The position numbers and the translations under genes were made by a program. Shown one piece after another: positions 11,943 to 23,250 of a DNA stretch of 64,000 nt. The stretch is from assembly GCA_029465975.1 (NCBI GenBank), contig CM055743.1:19392720-19456719 (forward strand), written 5' to 3'. Under the pieces are notes generated by a model. The model made no database searches. It was not told the DNA's origin and saw nothing but the letters and a program-made list of their open reading frames with translations. The DNA comes from Dallia pectoralis. Its lineage: Eukaryota; Chordata; Actinopteri; Esociformes; Umbridae. Every line of letters starts with the position of its first letter. Positions within the stretch are counted from its first letter, which is position 1.

Positions 11943-13278
11943 TTATATTCAGATTTAGCATGCTATCAAATACATGTGCGTTATATTCAGATTTAGCATG
12001 CTATCAAATACATGTGCGTTATATTCAGATTTAGCATGCTATCAAATACATGTGCGTTATATTCAGATTTAGCATGCTATCAAATACATGTGCGTTATAT
12101 TCAGATTTATTATGCTATCAAATACATGTGCGTTTTATTCAGATTTATTATGCTATCAAATACATGTGCATTATATTCAGATTTAGCATGCTATCAAATA
12201 CATGTGCATTATATTCAGATTTAGCATGCTATCAAATACATTTGCCTTATATTCAGATTTAGCATGCTATCAAATACATGTGCGTTACATTCAGATTTAG
12301 CATGCTATCAAATACATGTGCATTATATTCAGATTTAGCATGCTATCAAATACATGTGCGTTATATTCAGATTTAGCATGCTATCAAATACATGTGCATT
12401 ATATTCAGATTTAGCATGCTATCAAATACATGTGCATTATATTCAGATTTAGCATGCTATCAAATACATGTGCGTTATATTCAGATTTAGCATGCTATCA
12501 AATACATGTGCATTATATTCAGATTTAGCATGCTATCAAATACATGTGCATTATATTCAGATTTAGCATGCTATCAAATACATTTGCCTTATATTCAGAT
12601 TTAGCATGCTATCAAATACATGTGCGTTACATTCAGATTTAGCATTATATTCAGATTTAGCATGCTATCAAATACATGTGGGTTATATTCAGATTTAGCA
12701 TGCTATCAAATACACGTGCATTACATTCAGATTTAGCATGCTATCAAATACATGTGGATTATATTCAGATTTAGCATGCTATCAAATACATGTGCGCTAT
12801 ATTCAGATTTAGCATGCTATCAAATACACGTGCATTACATTCAGATTTAGCATGCTATCAAATACATGTGCATTATATTCAGATTTAGCATGCTATCAAA
12901 TACACGTGCGTTACATTCAGATTTAGCATGCTATCAAATACACGTGCGTTACATTCAGATTTAGCATGCTATCAAATACACGTGCGTTACATTCAGATTT
13001 AGCATGCTATCAAATACATGTGCGTTATATTCAGATTTAGCATGCTATCAAATACACGTGCGTTACATTCAGATTTAGCATGCTATCAAATACACGTGCG
13101 TTACATTCAGATTTAGCATGCTATCAAATACACATGCGTTACATTCAGATTTAGCATGCTATCAAATACACGTGCGTTACATTCAGATTTAGCATGCTAT
13201 CAAATACACGTGCGTTACATTCAGATTTAGCATGCTATCAAATACACATGCGTTACATTCAGATTTAGCATGCTATCA
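11943..13278. repeat. 38-bp minisatellite, about 35 copies
   Basis: The unit contains TTATATTCAGATTTAGCATG and CTATCAAATACATGTGCG. It holds a perfect 10-bp palindrome, TAGCATGCTA. Two subfamilies are spatially sorted: 5' units read ATACATGTG with GTTATATTC, and most 3' units (after about 12900) read ATACACGTG with GTTACATTC, creating a CACGTG E-box. A short TA tract (about 11925-11946) abuts the start. Confidence 0.97.
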
Positions 13279-13751
13279 CATTGGGATATCTTGCTGTTTT
13301 TGTTCTCCTAACCCAGAACAGCATTACTTTCACAGAAGTCGTTGGCTTTTAGGAACATAATACGTCTTTGAAGTAACCAAACTCCTTTTCTATCCTAACA
13401 TCAACATGCCTACTTTACACTTGTCTTTAAGATGTCTATCTAAATCGATTTCATCTGTCAAAAGGTGCTCGCTCTCAGTTGAATACATTTTCCCGTGAGA
13501 GAGAAACAGACAGGGCTAGTTCGGGTTCATTCTTTGTTGTCTATAATGAAACAAACACACAGGCACCTTGATACGGTATCACTTTGTTTTCAGTTGTTTG
13601 CCCTTTGACCTTGTGCTTGTTTAAATGTCAGCAGCAGGGCTTTATCAACACGGTGGCCCTGTCACACAGGCGACCAATTGGGACCCGTGTTATTTGTATT
13701 TAGCTCACCTCAGTGAGCAGGCAGCAAGGCGTGTGGAAAGGGGAGGGAACA
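13279..13751. other. Unique intronic sequence
   Basis: Mixed composition with no recognised feature. Confidence 0.6.
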
Positions 13752-13940
13752 GTAGGTGAGCAGGAGGTGAGCAGGAGTGAGCAGGGGTGAGCAGGGGTGA
13801 GCAGTAGTGAGCAGGGGTGAGCAGGGGTGAGCAGTAGTGAGCAGGGGTGAGCAGGAGGTGAGCAGGGGTGAGCAGTAGTGAGCAGGGGTGAGCAGTAGTG
13901 AGCAGGGGTGAGCAGGAGTGAGCAGGGGTGAGCAGGAGTG
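13752..13940. repeat. 10-bp GAGCAGGGGT minisatellite, about 19 copies
   Basis: Alternating units GAGCAGGGGT, GAGCAGTAGT and GAGCAGGAGT, purine-rich on the plus strand. Confidence 0.94.
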
Positions 13941-14672
13941 GGAGACACGTGCACGTACACACAGATATCACGCACACATACACACCCACTCATCCACTCA
14001 CTCATCCATCCTCCACCTACCAGTCTTCCACCTTTGCATCTGGCCGCTCACTGAACGAGCCTCTCCATCTTCCTGTCGCTGACCCAGACCCTGGACCAAT
14101 CAGAGAGTAGTGGGAACAGGTAGTTCTGACAAGGCTGTCAGGTTCTGTGGATAAGAGAAGAGGCTTGCTATTTCTCATTTAGTAGGATTGAGATGTGGGT
14201 TAGCTTTATCTGAGGGATTGGGGGAAGGGAAACCAGTCATTTGCTCTCCGAGGCCACCAGGGGCTCTTAAAAGCTTGAATAAAAGGCAGCTCTGTCATTT
14301 GAAGAAAAGCAGGGCTTGACCGTACGGAGACATTTCATATTTTTCCTGCATGAGCCCAGAGGCAGGGGATATGACCTCCGTTTCTCCCGCCGGGAGATGA
14401 GATGGCCGAGGCTGAAAATTCACCGAGCACAGTTACCAAACCACCGCACTGGATTGTGGGAGATTAGATGAGACGATTGCCCCATTGTTCTGTTTAGATC
14501 TAACGGTCGTTGTTCCTCCATGACATGTCACCTGTCATCCATTTTGTGACCGATGAAACCGAGATGTAAAGAGGACAGCCGCACTAAGTGTGTTAAACCT
14601 TAAACCCAAACGGTAGTCGGCAATTAATTCATGTTGAACAAAGCGTACGGCTTTTACTCGTAGTGGAGTCCA
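13941..14672. other. Unique intronic sequence, candidate noncoding element
   Basis: Contains no repeat. The 14300-14640 interval is of balanced composition with CpGs and is among the non-repetitive islands worth testing for conservation. Confidence 0.45.
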
Positions 14673-15662
14673 CGCTAAGTGCACAATTCTGCGTTGCGCT
14701 ATAACGTGTTCGTAACGCTAAGTGCACAGTTCTGCGTAGCGCTATAACGTGTTCGTAACGCTAAGTGCACAGTTCTGCGTAGCGCTATAACGTATTCGTA
14801 ACGCTAAGTGCACAGTTCTGCATAGCACTATAACGTATTCGTAACGCTAAGTGCACAGTTCTGCGTAGCGCTATAACGTATTCATAACGCTAAGTGCACA
14901 GTTCTGCGTAGCGCTATAACGTATTCGTAACGCTAAGTGCACAGTTCTGCGTAGCGCTATAACGTATTCGTAACGCTAAGTGCACAGTTCTGCGAAGCGC
15001 TATAACGTATTCGTAACGCTAAGTGCACAGTTCTGCGTTGCGCTATAACGTGTTCGTAGCGCTAAGTGCACAGTTCTGCGTAGCGCTATAACGTGTTCGT
15101 AGCGCTAAGTGCACAGTTCTGCGTAGCGCTATAACGTGTTCGTAACGCTAAGTGCACAGTTCTGCATAGCACTAAAACGTATTCGTAACGCTAAGTGCAC
15201 AGTTCTGCGTAGCGCTATAACGTATTCATAACGCTAAGTGCACAGTTCTGCGTAGTGCTATAACGTATTCGTAACCCTAAGTGCACAGTTCTGCGTAGCG
15301 CTATAACGTATTCATAAAGCTAAGTGCACAGTTCTGCGTAGCGCTATAACGTATTCATAACGCTAAGTGCACAGTTCTGCGTAGCGCTATAACGTATTCG
15401 TAACGCTAAGTGCACAGTTCTGCGTAGCGCTATAACGTATTCGTAACGCTAAGTGCACAGTTCTGCGTAGCGCTATAACGTATTCGTAACGCCAAGTGCA
15501 CAGTTCTGCATAGCGCTATAACGTATTCATAACCCCAAGTGCACAGTTCTGCGTAGCGCTATAACGTATTCATAACCCTAAGTGCACAGTTCTGCGTAGC
15601 GCTATAGCGTATTCGTAACGCTAAGTGCACAGTTCTGCGTAGCGCTATAGCGTATTCGTAAC
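14673..15662. repeat. 43-bp minisatellite, about 23 copies
   Basis: The unit contains CGCTAAGTGCACAGTTCTG, CGTAGCGCTATAACGTATT and CGTAA. It is CpG-rich (about five CpGs per unit), and many variants are C-to-T or G-to-A at those CpGs (TGCATAGC for TGCGTAGC, TTCATAA for TTCGTAA), the pattern expected of deamination in methylated DNA. Confidence 0.97.
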
Positions 15663-17578
15663 GAGTTGAAGACAAACTTCTTGTAGCGCTGATTGCGTGT
15701 TGACAAGAAACAACTATAGGTTTGTTAGACGATTTCAAATTAAAACATCTCTTTTCGTACAGCGACCGTGCAAACTTTTCAAGCACATTTAATCGTCTTC
15801 AAGTGTTTATTGTAGTGATATAACGAAACAAACGGTCTCCTTACCGTAACGATCCGATAAAGATATAACCTAACATACCCAGTTCTGGAGAAACACGGGC
15901 AATTTTATCCTGAAACGCGGGTGGCTAACTTAAGTTTTGCATGATGCATTAAGGTGATTTATGTGATTAGGTTGCTCTCCTGTTTTATATATTCATGGTT
16001 GTTTCTGTGGCAAGTGGAGAGTGAAAGGTAAGTGGGTCCTGTATGCATCTATTATTGGTTTCTCATTAGAGGACTCGGGATATAAACATTTGTCTATGTT
16101 GTACACAAAGCCGCTGCAATTAGGGACTCTCTCTACACCCCCTCTGCCCTGTGAGAGTGAATTATGTGCAGATGAGAATCTCATCGGAAATACGGCCAGC
16201 AGCAGTCAGGCCCGTCCAAAATGCTTCTCTTCCAGAACGTGATTCCAGAAAGATGCAAAGTATGGAGAATATGGTCGGGTGAGCCTGGTTCCTGTTCGCG
16301 TCCCTATTTATGACTTCAATTAGTTGTCTGGATTTGAGGCTTCCATTGATTGGATTGTATCCAGTTTGCCCCAACCACATGTGTTAATCTCCGCCTATTT
16401 TTCTTTCGGGTCTGAGCCTCACATCTCAAGTCCCTCCCTCCTCTCCAAGGTCCAGTTGTTGTAAGCCAATGAGCTCTCTCGCCTTCTAAGTTGGCCGTTC
16501 ACCAATTAGGCGACTGATTAGGCGAGCACATCTTTAGTAGCACACAGTCGCCACATTCCTTCAGCGGTGACCTTTTGTTTACTCCTCCACTTCCTGTCCA
16601 GCTCCCACTGGAAGCGTCTGCGTTGTTTTGCTTCCAGGACCGGCCCGGGTGAGAGAACAATGCCCTTAGGAACAGCAGCACGGTGTCCCCAGCCCCGGGA
16701 CTCGAGTTCTGACATCCAAACACAACCCAGAACCCAGTCCACCTCCCAGTCCATTGGCAAACAGCCTTGAGCTTTATGAGTTGAGGGTGTATCCATCACT
16801 ATTTTTTCCTCCAACATCTTGACGGGGCGTTCCACGACGGGGCCGCGGCCTTGCCCTGAGCTGCCAGAGGTTCGGGGTTTGCCCCTTCATCTTCCTGAGT
16901 AATGACATTATCCTTGATTAGTTAAGGAAGGAATAAATAAAAAATGCATGAACAAGACTAGATGGATTTGGCTCGGCAGTTCCTCATGGATGAATATCTG
17001 GGAGACAAGAGGCCTGAGAACAGAGGAACGATTCGTCCTTGTCATGCTGTTAATGTGTGTCTCAGACTGGGAGATTTCTTTTTGAAAAGAACTCTTGATT
17101 TTTTGTTGAACGCTTTCTTTAAACGTTTAGCTTCTTCTTTGTGTGAGGTTCGCTACAGTAGCTGGGGTGATTATGCTGCGGTAATTTGACATGGTGTTAA
17201 GAGAGAATGGTCCATGGTGTTGTCCCAGTAAACAAAAGGTAGCTGGACCAAATGATCATGTCAGCGTGGTTAAAGGTCCTGTAGTTAAAGACGGTTAACC
17301 CTTATTGCTCCCAGCCTGTTGCTGGTAACAAGAAAGTGTTCTTAGCATACAAACCTGGTCAAGAAAACGGTCAAAGAAAAGAAAACAATCAGGCAAATAT
17401 AGATGCACATGTAGAATGATATAGGACCATCTACCTTAATATGCCTCTAAGAGACGACCAATGTTATGTTTAGATGTAATCTGACGCTCTTACAAGTCTC
17501 TGGAAATTCCAGCCAATGACTTCAATTACTTTAATTGTCTAGCAAAATGCCATGCCTGATGTATTCTGCTGGTCCGTG
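15663..17578. other. Longest unique stretch of the 18-kb intron
   Basis: About 1.9 kb without tandem repeats. Composition is ordinary and short open frames lack domains. The stretch at 16430-16560, with a CCAAT box, is a candidate noncoding element but shows no decisive signal. Confidence 0.5.
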
Positions 17579-17977
17579 ACCAACCAAATTACCAGCCAAA
17601 TGACCAGACAAATGACCAGCCAAATGACCAGACAAATGACCAGACAAATGACCAGACAAATGACCAGCCAAATGACCAGCCAAATGACCAGCCAAATTAC
17701 CAGCCAAATGACCAGACAAATGACCAGAAAAATGACCAGCGAAATGACCAGACCAATGACCAGACAAATGACCAGACAAATGACCAGACAAATGACCAGC
17801 CAAATGACCAGCCAAATGACCAGCCAAATGACCAGCCAAATGACCAGACAAAAGACCAGCCAAATGACCAGACAAATGACCAGACAAATGACCAGACAAA
17901 TGACCAGACAAATGACCAGACCAATGACCAGACAAATGACCAGACAAATGACCAGACAAATGACCAGACAAATGACT
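17579..17977. repeat. 12-bp ACAAATGACCAG minisatellite, about 33 copies
   Basis: Units are ACAAATGACCAG or CCAAATGACCAG. The period is a multiple of three, so frames on both strands are open without being genes. Confidence 0.97.
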
Positions 17978-19212
17978 GAATGCAGAATGTACAGGATATA
18001 CGTCTTGTTGGCAGATTTGACATGGCCATGTGGGTTTGTCTACTGATGTATGTTTGCGTGGGCCATATTTTCAGAGGACCCATCCTAACCACCCTGTAAC
18101 ATGTAGCTCAATTAGCAGCGACTTTAAGTCTCTGTGTCCTTTTCAAAAGCTCTTCAGACAATCAACATGTGAGCTATTAACCTAACAAGACATTCTTGTT
18201 AGTGTACGTTACTGTGCAACAAAAGCAATTACACATCTGAATGGAGACCAGCTCTGTGTTTAGGACATGGCTAATGTTTCCCACTCAAATCAATTGACAC
18301 TGGTTTGGTGTGAGAGGTTGTTCTTAAAATGTGTGTCGTATCGCTGTTTCAAGGCTAGTTAGTTAGAGACCTTTTAATTCCGACTAGCCGTTTAGTCAGA
18401 ACTGGCTTTAATTGAAACACTGTGAACCAAGTGCTTTTCAAACGAGAGCTGTTTCTCTCAGTAAGTGGCAGTTTAAGGAACATCTAGATAGTTCTGTGAG
18501 TCCATTGTGATCATTTAATAAAAATGTCAAATGCATATCAATGAATTCAACTTGTGCTTTTTCGGTTTTACGATACCTCAGAAACACTGTTGATTCTTTA
18601 AAATGGGAACTAGATATTACAAATGAAATTCTACCGCAGCCGATGAGACATAGATGGACAGATGGGTCGAAACATAATGACCACCAAAATGAAATCCTCC
18701 TGGTCTTCTGTGTGCCGACCCGCTGACTGAGACATGGACTCTACAAGACACTTGGCAATTGTAAGAAAAATATGTATTGATTGAGTGAATGATTATGTAA
18801 GATAAAGCTTCTGTATTTAAATAGTCATGTCAGGATGACATGTGTGACAATAACCAGTAAGAGTAAAATGTGACAGATCCTGAATCAGTGGTGATAAGTG
18901 GGTGAAGACAGACAGCAGATCAATAGATCCTGAGGCAAAAGGAAGCAGATGATTACAGATCCAATTCTTATTGACAGATCATTATGAATCTCTATCACCC
19001 AGATCCACTGCTTTAACATCTGCCAGCAGCATTATTCAGGTAACCATGGTTTCTAGAAAGGCTTTCCAGGTACCTCTCAATACAATATTATTATGTTTGT
19101 GACGGGAAAACGACAGGCTGTGCAGATGTTCCTCTTCGTGATCCGTAAAGGTGACATATTTCTTGGTTTGTCGTGGTTAAGACACACACTTCACAGGAAA
19201 GCGTCCACAATA
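17978..19212. other. Unique intronic sequence
   Basis: About 1.2 kb of AT-leaning sequence; no repeat array, no recognised coding or RNA gene. Confidence 0.6.
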
Positions 19213-19612
19213 CAGGTGCCACAGGACAGGGACCACAGGACAGGGACCACAGGACAGGGACCACAGGACCGGACAGGGACCACAGGACCGGACAGGGACC
19301 ACAGGACCGGACAGGGACCACAGGACAGGGACCACAGGACAGGGACCACAGGACAGGACAGGGACCACAGGACAGGGACCACAGGACAGGACAGGGACCA
19401 CAGGACAGGACAGGGACCACAGGACCGGACAGGGACCACAGGACAGGGACCACAGGACAGGGACCACAGGACAGGGACCACAGGACAGGGACCACAGGAC
19501 AGGGACCACAGGACAGGGACCACAGGACCGGACAGGGGCCACAGGACAGGTGCCACAGGACAGGGACCACAGGACAGAGACCACAGGACAGGGACCACAG
19601 GACAGGGGGGGG
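19213..19612. repeat. 14-bp ACAGGACAGGGACC minisatellite
   Basis: The unit is ACAGGACAGGGACC, with insertions of a further GGACAG or GGACCG that give 19-20 bp units. It ends in a G-run at about 19605-19613. Confidence 0.95.
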
Positions 19613-19735
19613 GCACAGGAATCAGGATAGTATAATAATAACTGAGGTGTGATGTAGGGCCAGAGCAGATTGTCTCATCTAGTTTTGGAGCACAAACCAG
19701 CCAAGTCTGCGTTGGTTGTGTTTGGCTGCAGCCCG

Positions 19736-19860
<125 letters not shown>

Positions 19861-19942
19861 GGCTCGTCCTAAATGCTCTCTTGCATGCTTTTGAAAACTC
19901 CCATGTTGCCTCACATTTTGTTGTGCTCATGGCAAAACTAAC

Positions 19943-20369
19943 AACCCCAGCCACACACTCTCCCAGCCCGTTAGCCAGACCCCAGCCCCACACTCTCCCA
20001 GCCCGTTAGCCACACCCCAGCCCCACACTCTCCCAGCCCGTTAGCCACACCCCAGCCCCACACTCTCCCAGCCCGTTAGCCACACCCCAGCCCCACACTC
20101 TCCCAGCCAGTTAGCCACACCCCAGCCACACACTCTCCCAGCCCGTTAGCCACACCCCAGCCCCACACTCTCCCAGCCCGTTAGCCACACCCCAGCCCCA
20201 CACTCTCCCAGCCCGTTACCCAAACCCCAGCCACACACTCTCCCAGCCAGTTAGCCAAACCCCAGCCACACACTCTCCCAGTCCGTTACCCAAACCCAGC
20301 CACACACTCTTCCAGCCCATTAGCCACACCCCAGCCCCACACTCTCCCAGCCAGTTAGCCACACCCCAG
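19943..20369. repeat. 35-bp minisatellite, about 12 copies
   Basis: The unit contains CCCGTTAGCCACACCCCAGC and CCCACACTCTCCCAG. Variants are CAGTTAGC and CCGTTACC. Confidence 0.95.
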
Positions 20370-20605
20370 GGTCCACAGTTTAACATGCCGTCATTAATCT
20401 GGGTCCACGGTTTAACATGACGTCATTAATCTGGGTCCACAGTTTAACATGCCGTCATTAATCTGGGTCCACAGTTTAACATGCCGTCATTAATCTGGGT
20501 CCACAGTTTAACATGACGTCATTAATCTGGGTCCACGGTTTAACATGACGTCATTAATCTGGGTCCACGGTTTAACATGACATCTTTAATCTGGGTCCAC
20601 AGTTT
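20370..20605. repeat. 32-bp minisatellite with CRE sites, about 7 copies
   Basis: The unit contains GGTCCACAGTTTAACATG, then CCGTCATTAATCTG. In three copies the middle reads TGACGTCA, a perfect palindromic cAMP response element (20418-20425, 20514-20521, 20546-20553). It abuts the 35-bp array with no gap. Confidence 0.93.
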
Positions 20606-20870
20606 GCATGGGTTATTGCATTGGGCAGCTCTGTACCAATCACTATAATATATTGATATGCATGGATCTTTGGACGTTGCATTTCTTCAATAAGTCTGTG
20701 TTATTGATTTGATGCATTTCAGTTGGTTTGCTTTGGGAAGGTTATGTATGCAGGAACACTTTTGTGCCAATATATTAAAGCATTTCTGAATACGGTGTTC
20801 TAATGACACTGTATGATGCTTAGGTTAATGGCTTTGGTTTTACAATCGATTGATTGATATTTTTAGGAGT

Positions 20871-22632
20871 TGATCACGTGTGTGTGTAACCACAGTAATT
20901 AATCACGTGCATGTGTAACCACGGTAATTAATCACGTGCGTGTGTAACCTTGGTAATTAATCACGTGCGTAACCATGGTAATTAATCACGTGCGTGTGTA
21001 ACCATGGTAATTAATCACGTTTGTGTGTGTAACCATGGTAATTAATCACGTGCGTGTGTAACCATGGTAATTAATCACGTGCGTGTGTAACCATGGTAAT
21101 TAATCACGTGTGTGTGTGTAACCATGGTAATTAATCACGTGCGTGTGTGTAACCATGGTAATTAATCACGTGCGTGTGTGTGTAACCATGGTAATTAATC
21201 ACGTGTGTGTGTAACCATGGTAATTAATCACGTGCGTGTGTAACCATGGTAATTAATCACGTGCGTGTGTAACCATGGTAATTAATCACGTGTGTGTGTA
21301 ACCATGGTAATTAATCACGTGCGTGTGTAACCATGGTAATTAATCACACGTGTGTGTAACCATGGTAATTAATCACGTGCGTGTGTGTAACCATGGTAAT
21401 TAATCACGTGCGTGTGTAACCATGTAATCACACGTGGTAACCATGGTAATTAATCACGTGTGTGTGTAATTAATCACGTGCGTGTGTAACCATGGTAATT
21501 AATCACACGTGTGTGTGTAACCATGGTAATTAATCACGTGCGTGTAACCATGTTAATTAATCACGTGTGTGTGTAACCACGGTAATTAATCACGTGCGTG
21601 TGTAACCATGGTAATTTATCACGTGTGTGTGTGTAACCATGGTAATTAATCACGTGCGTGTGTAACCATGGTAATTAATCACGTGTGTGTGTGTAACCAT
21701 GGAAATTAATCACATGTGTGTGTAACCATGGTAATTAATCACACGTGTGTGTGTAACCATGGTAATTAATCACACGTGTGTGTGTGTAACCATGGTAATT
21801 AATCACACGTGTGTGTGTGTAACCATGGTAATTAATCACACATGTGTGTGTGTGTAACCATGGTAATTAATCACACTTGCGTGTGTAACCATGGTAATTA
21901 ATCACACTTGCGTGTGTAACCATGGTAATTAATCACATGTGTGTGTGTGTGCGTGTGTAACCATGGTAATTAATCACACGTGTGTGTGTGTGTAACCATG
22001 GTAATTAATCACACCTGCGTGTGTAACCATGGTAATTAATCACACTTGTGTGTGTAATCACGGTAATTAATCACGTGCGTGTGTAACCATGGTAATTTAT
22101 CACGTGTGTGTGTTTAACCATGGTAATTAATCACGTGCGTGTGTAACCATGGTAATTAATCACGTGTGTGTGTGTAACCATGGAAATTAATCACATGGTA
22201 ACCATGGTAATTAATCACACGTGTGTGTAACCATGGTAATTAATCACACGTGTGTGTGTGTAACCATGGTAATTAATCACATGTGTGTGTGTGTGTAACC
22301 ATGGTAATTAATCACACGTGTGTGTAACCATGGTAATTAATCACAACCATGGTAATTTATCACGTGTGTGTGTAACCATGGTAATTAATCACATGTGTGT
22401 GTGTGTGTAACCATGGTAATTAATCACACGTGTGTGTAACCATGGTAATTAATCACACGTAATTAATCACACTTGCGTGTGTAACCATGATAATTAATCA
22501 CACTTGCGTGTGTAACCATGGTAATTAATCACACTTGCGTGTGTAACCATGGTAATTAATCACACTTGCGTGTGTAACCATGGTAATTAATCACACTTGC
22601 GTGTGTAACCATGGTAATTAATCACACTTGTG
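20871..22632. repeat. 29-bp compound minisatellite with E-box and TAATTAAT, about 60 copies
   Basis: The unit runs TAACCATGGTAATTAATCAC then GTGCGTGTG with a variable GT tail. Most units pair TAATTAAT with CACGTG or ACACGTGT a few bases apart, and carry the palindrome ACCATGGT. Units are truncated or scrambled at about 21425-21480, 22190-22210 and 22340-22470. From about 21840 ACACTTGCG variants replace the E-box, and these dominate the last 170 bp. Confidence 0.96.
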
Positions 22633-23250
22633 TCGGCTTCTCTTCCTGATGACTCACGGGGTTGTTGACGATAACATTTAAATATTATAATTCTGCCATC
22701 GTGTAACTAAACCGTCATTCAGCCTGATATTATTATAGCTATTAGTGTATATTAAATAATATGCAAAACAGCATCATTACAGCTATCACTAGTGGAATAT
22801 TGAGAAGGTAATTATGCATTAAAATGGGAATATCCAAATTGTATCATAACTCCTGAACAATCGGGACAGTTAGATAAAGTATGCCAATGTCTCCCGGAGT
22901 AATTAGGATTAACATAATTTGACAGCGAAATGCAACAAATGATGCATGAATGATTAATACATATTTTATTGTAATAATTCCAATATCTGTTCCCAGGATA
23001 TCCTGGCTTCGTAACTTTGCATTAGAGTCGTATCTTTAATCGCGCTGCTTTCTCACATTGCTGATTATTCTGTCTTTATCTTGACAGCAGCAGTTAGAAA
23101 CAGAACCAGGACAATGATGCATTTCATGTTCATTGTATTCAGCGTACGTGGTTTTTCTAGACACTGCAAATGCACAGTGTATCAGACATGGCTCATCTAC
23201 TCAAACAGATGGAACCAGCTATAAATGACACCTATTGATTTTTGTTTGTG
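22633..23250. other. Unique AT-rich island, candidate conserved noncoding element
   Basis: Sits between two large arrays yet shows no repetition. It holds TATGCAAAAC, TTAAATAATATG, AATTATGCATTAAAATG and several further TAAT or ATTA homeodomain-type cores. The look is that of a developmental enhancer, but conservation cannot be assessed here. Confidence 0.4.
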
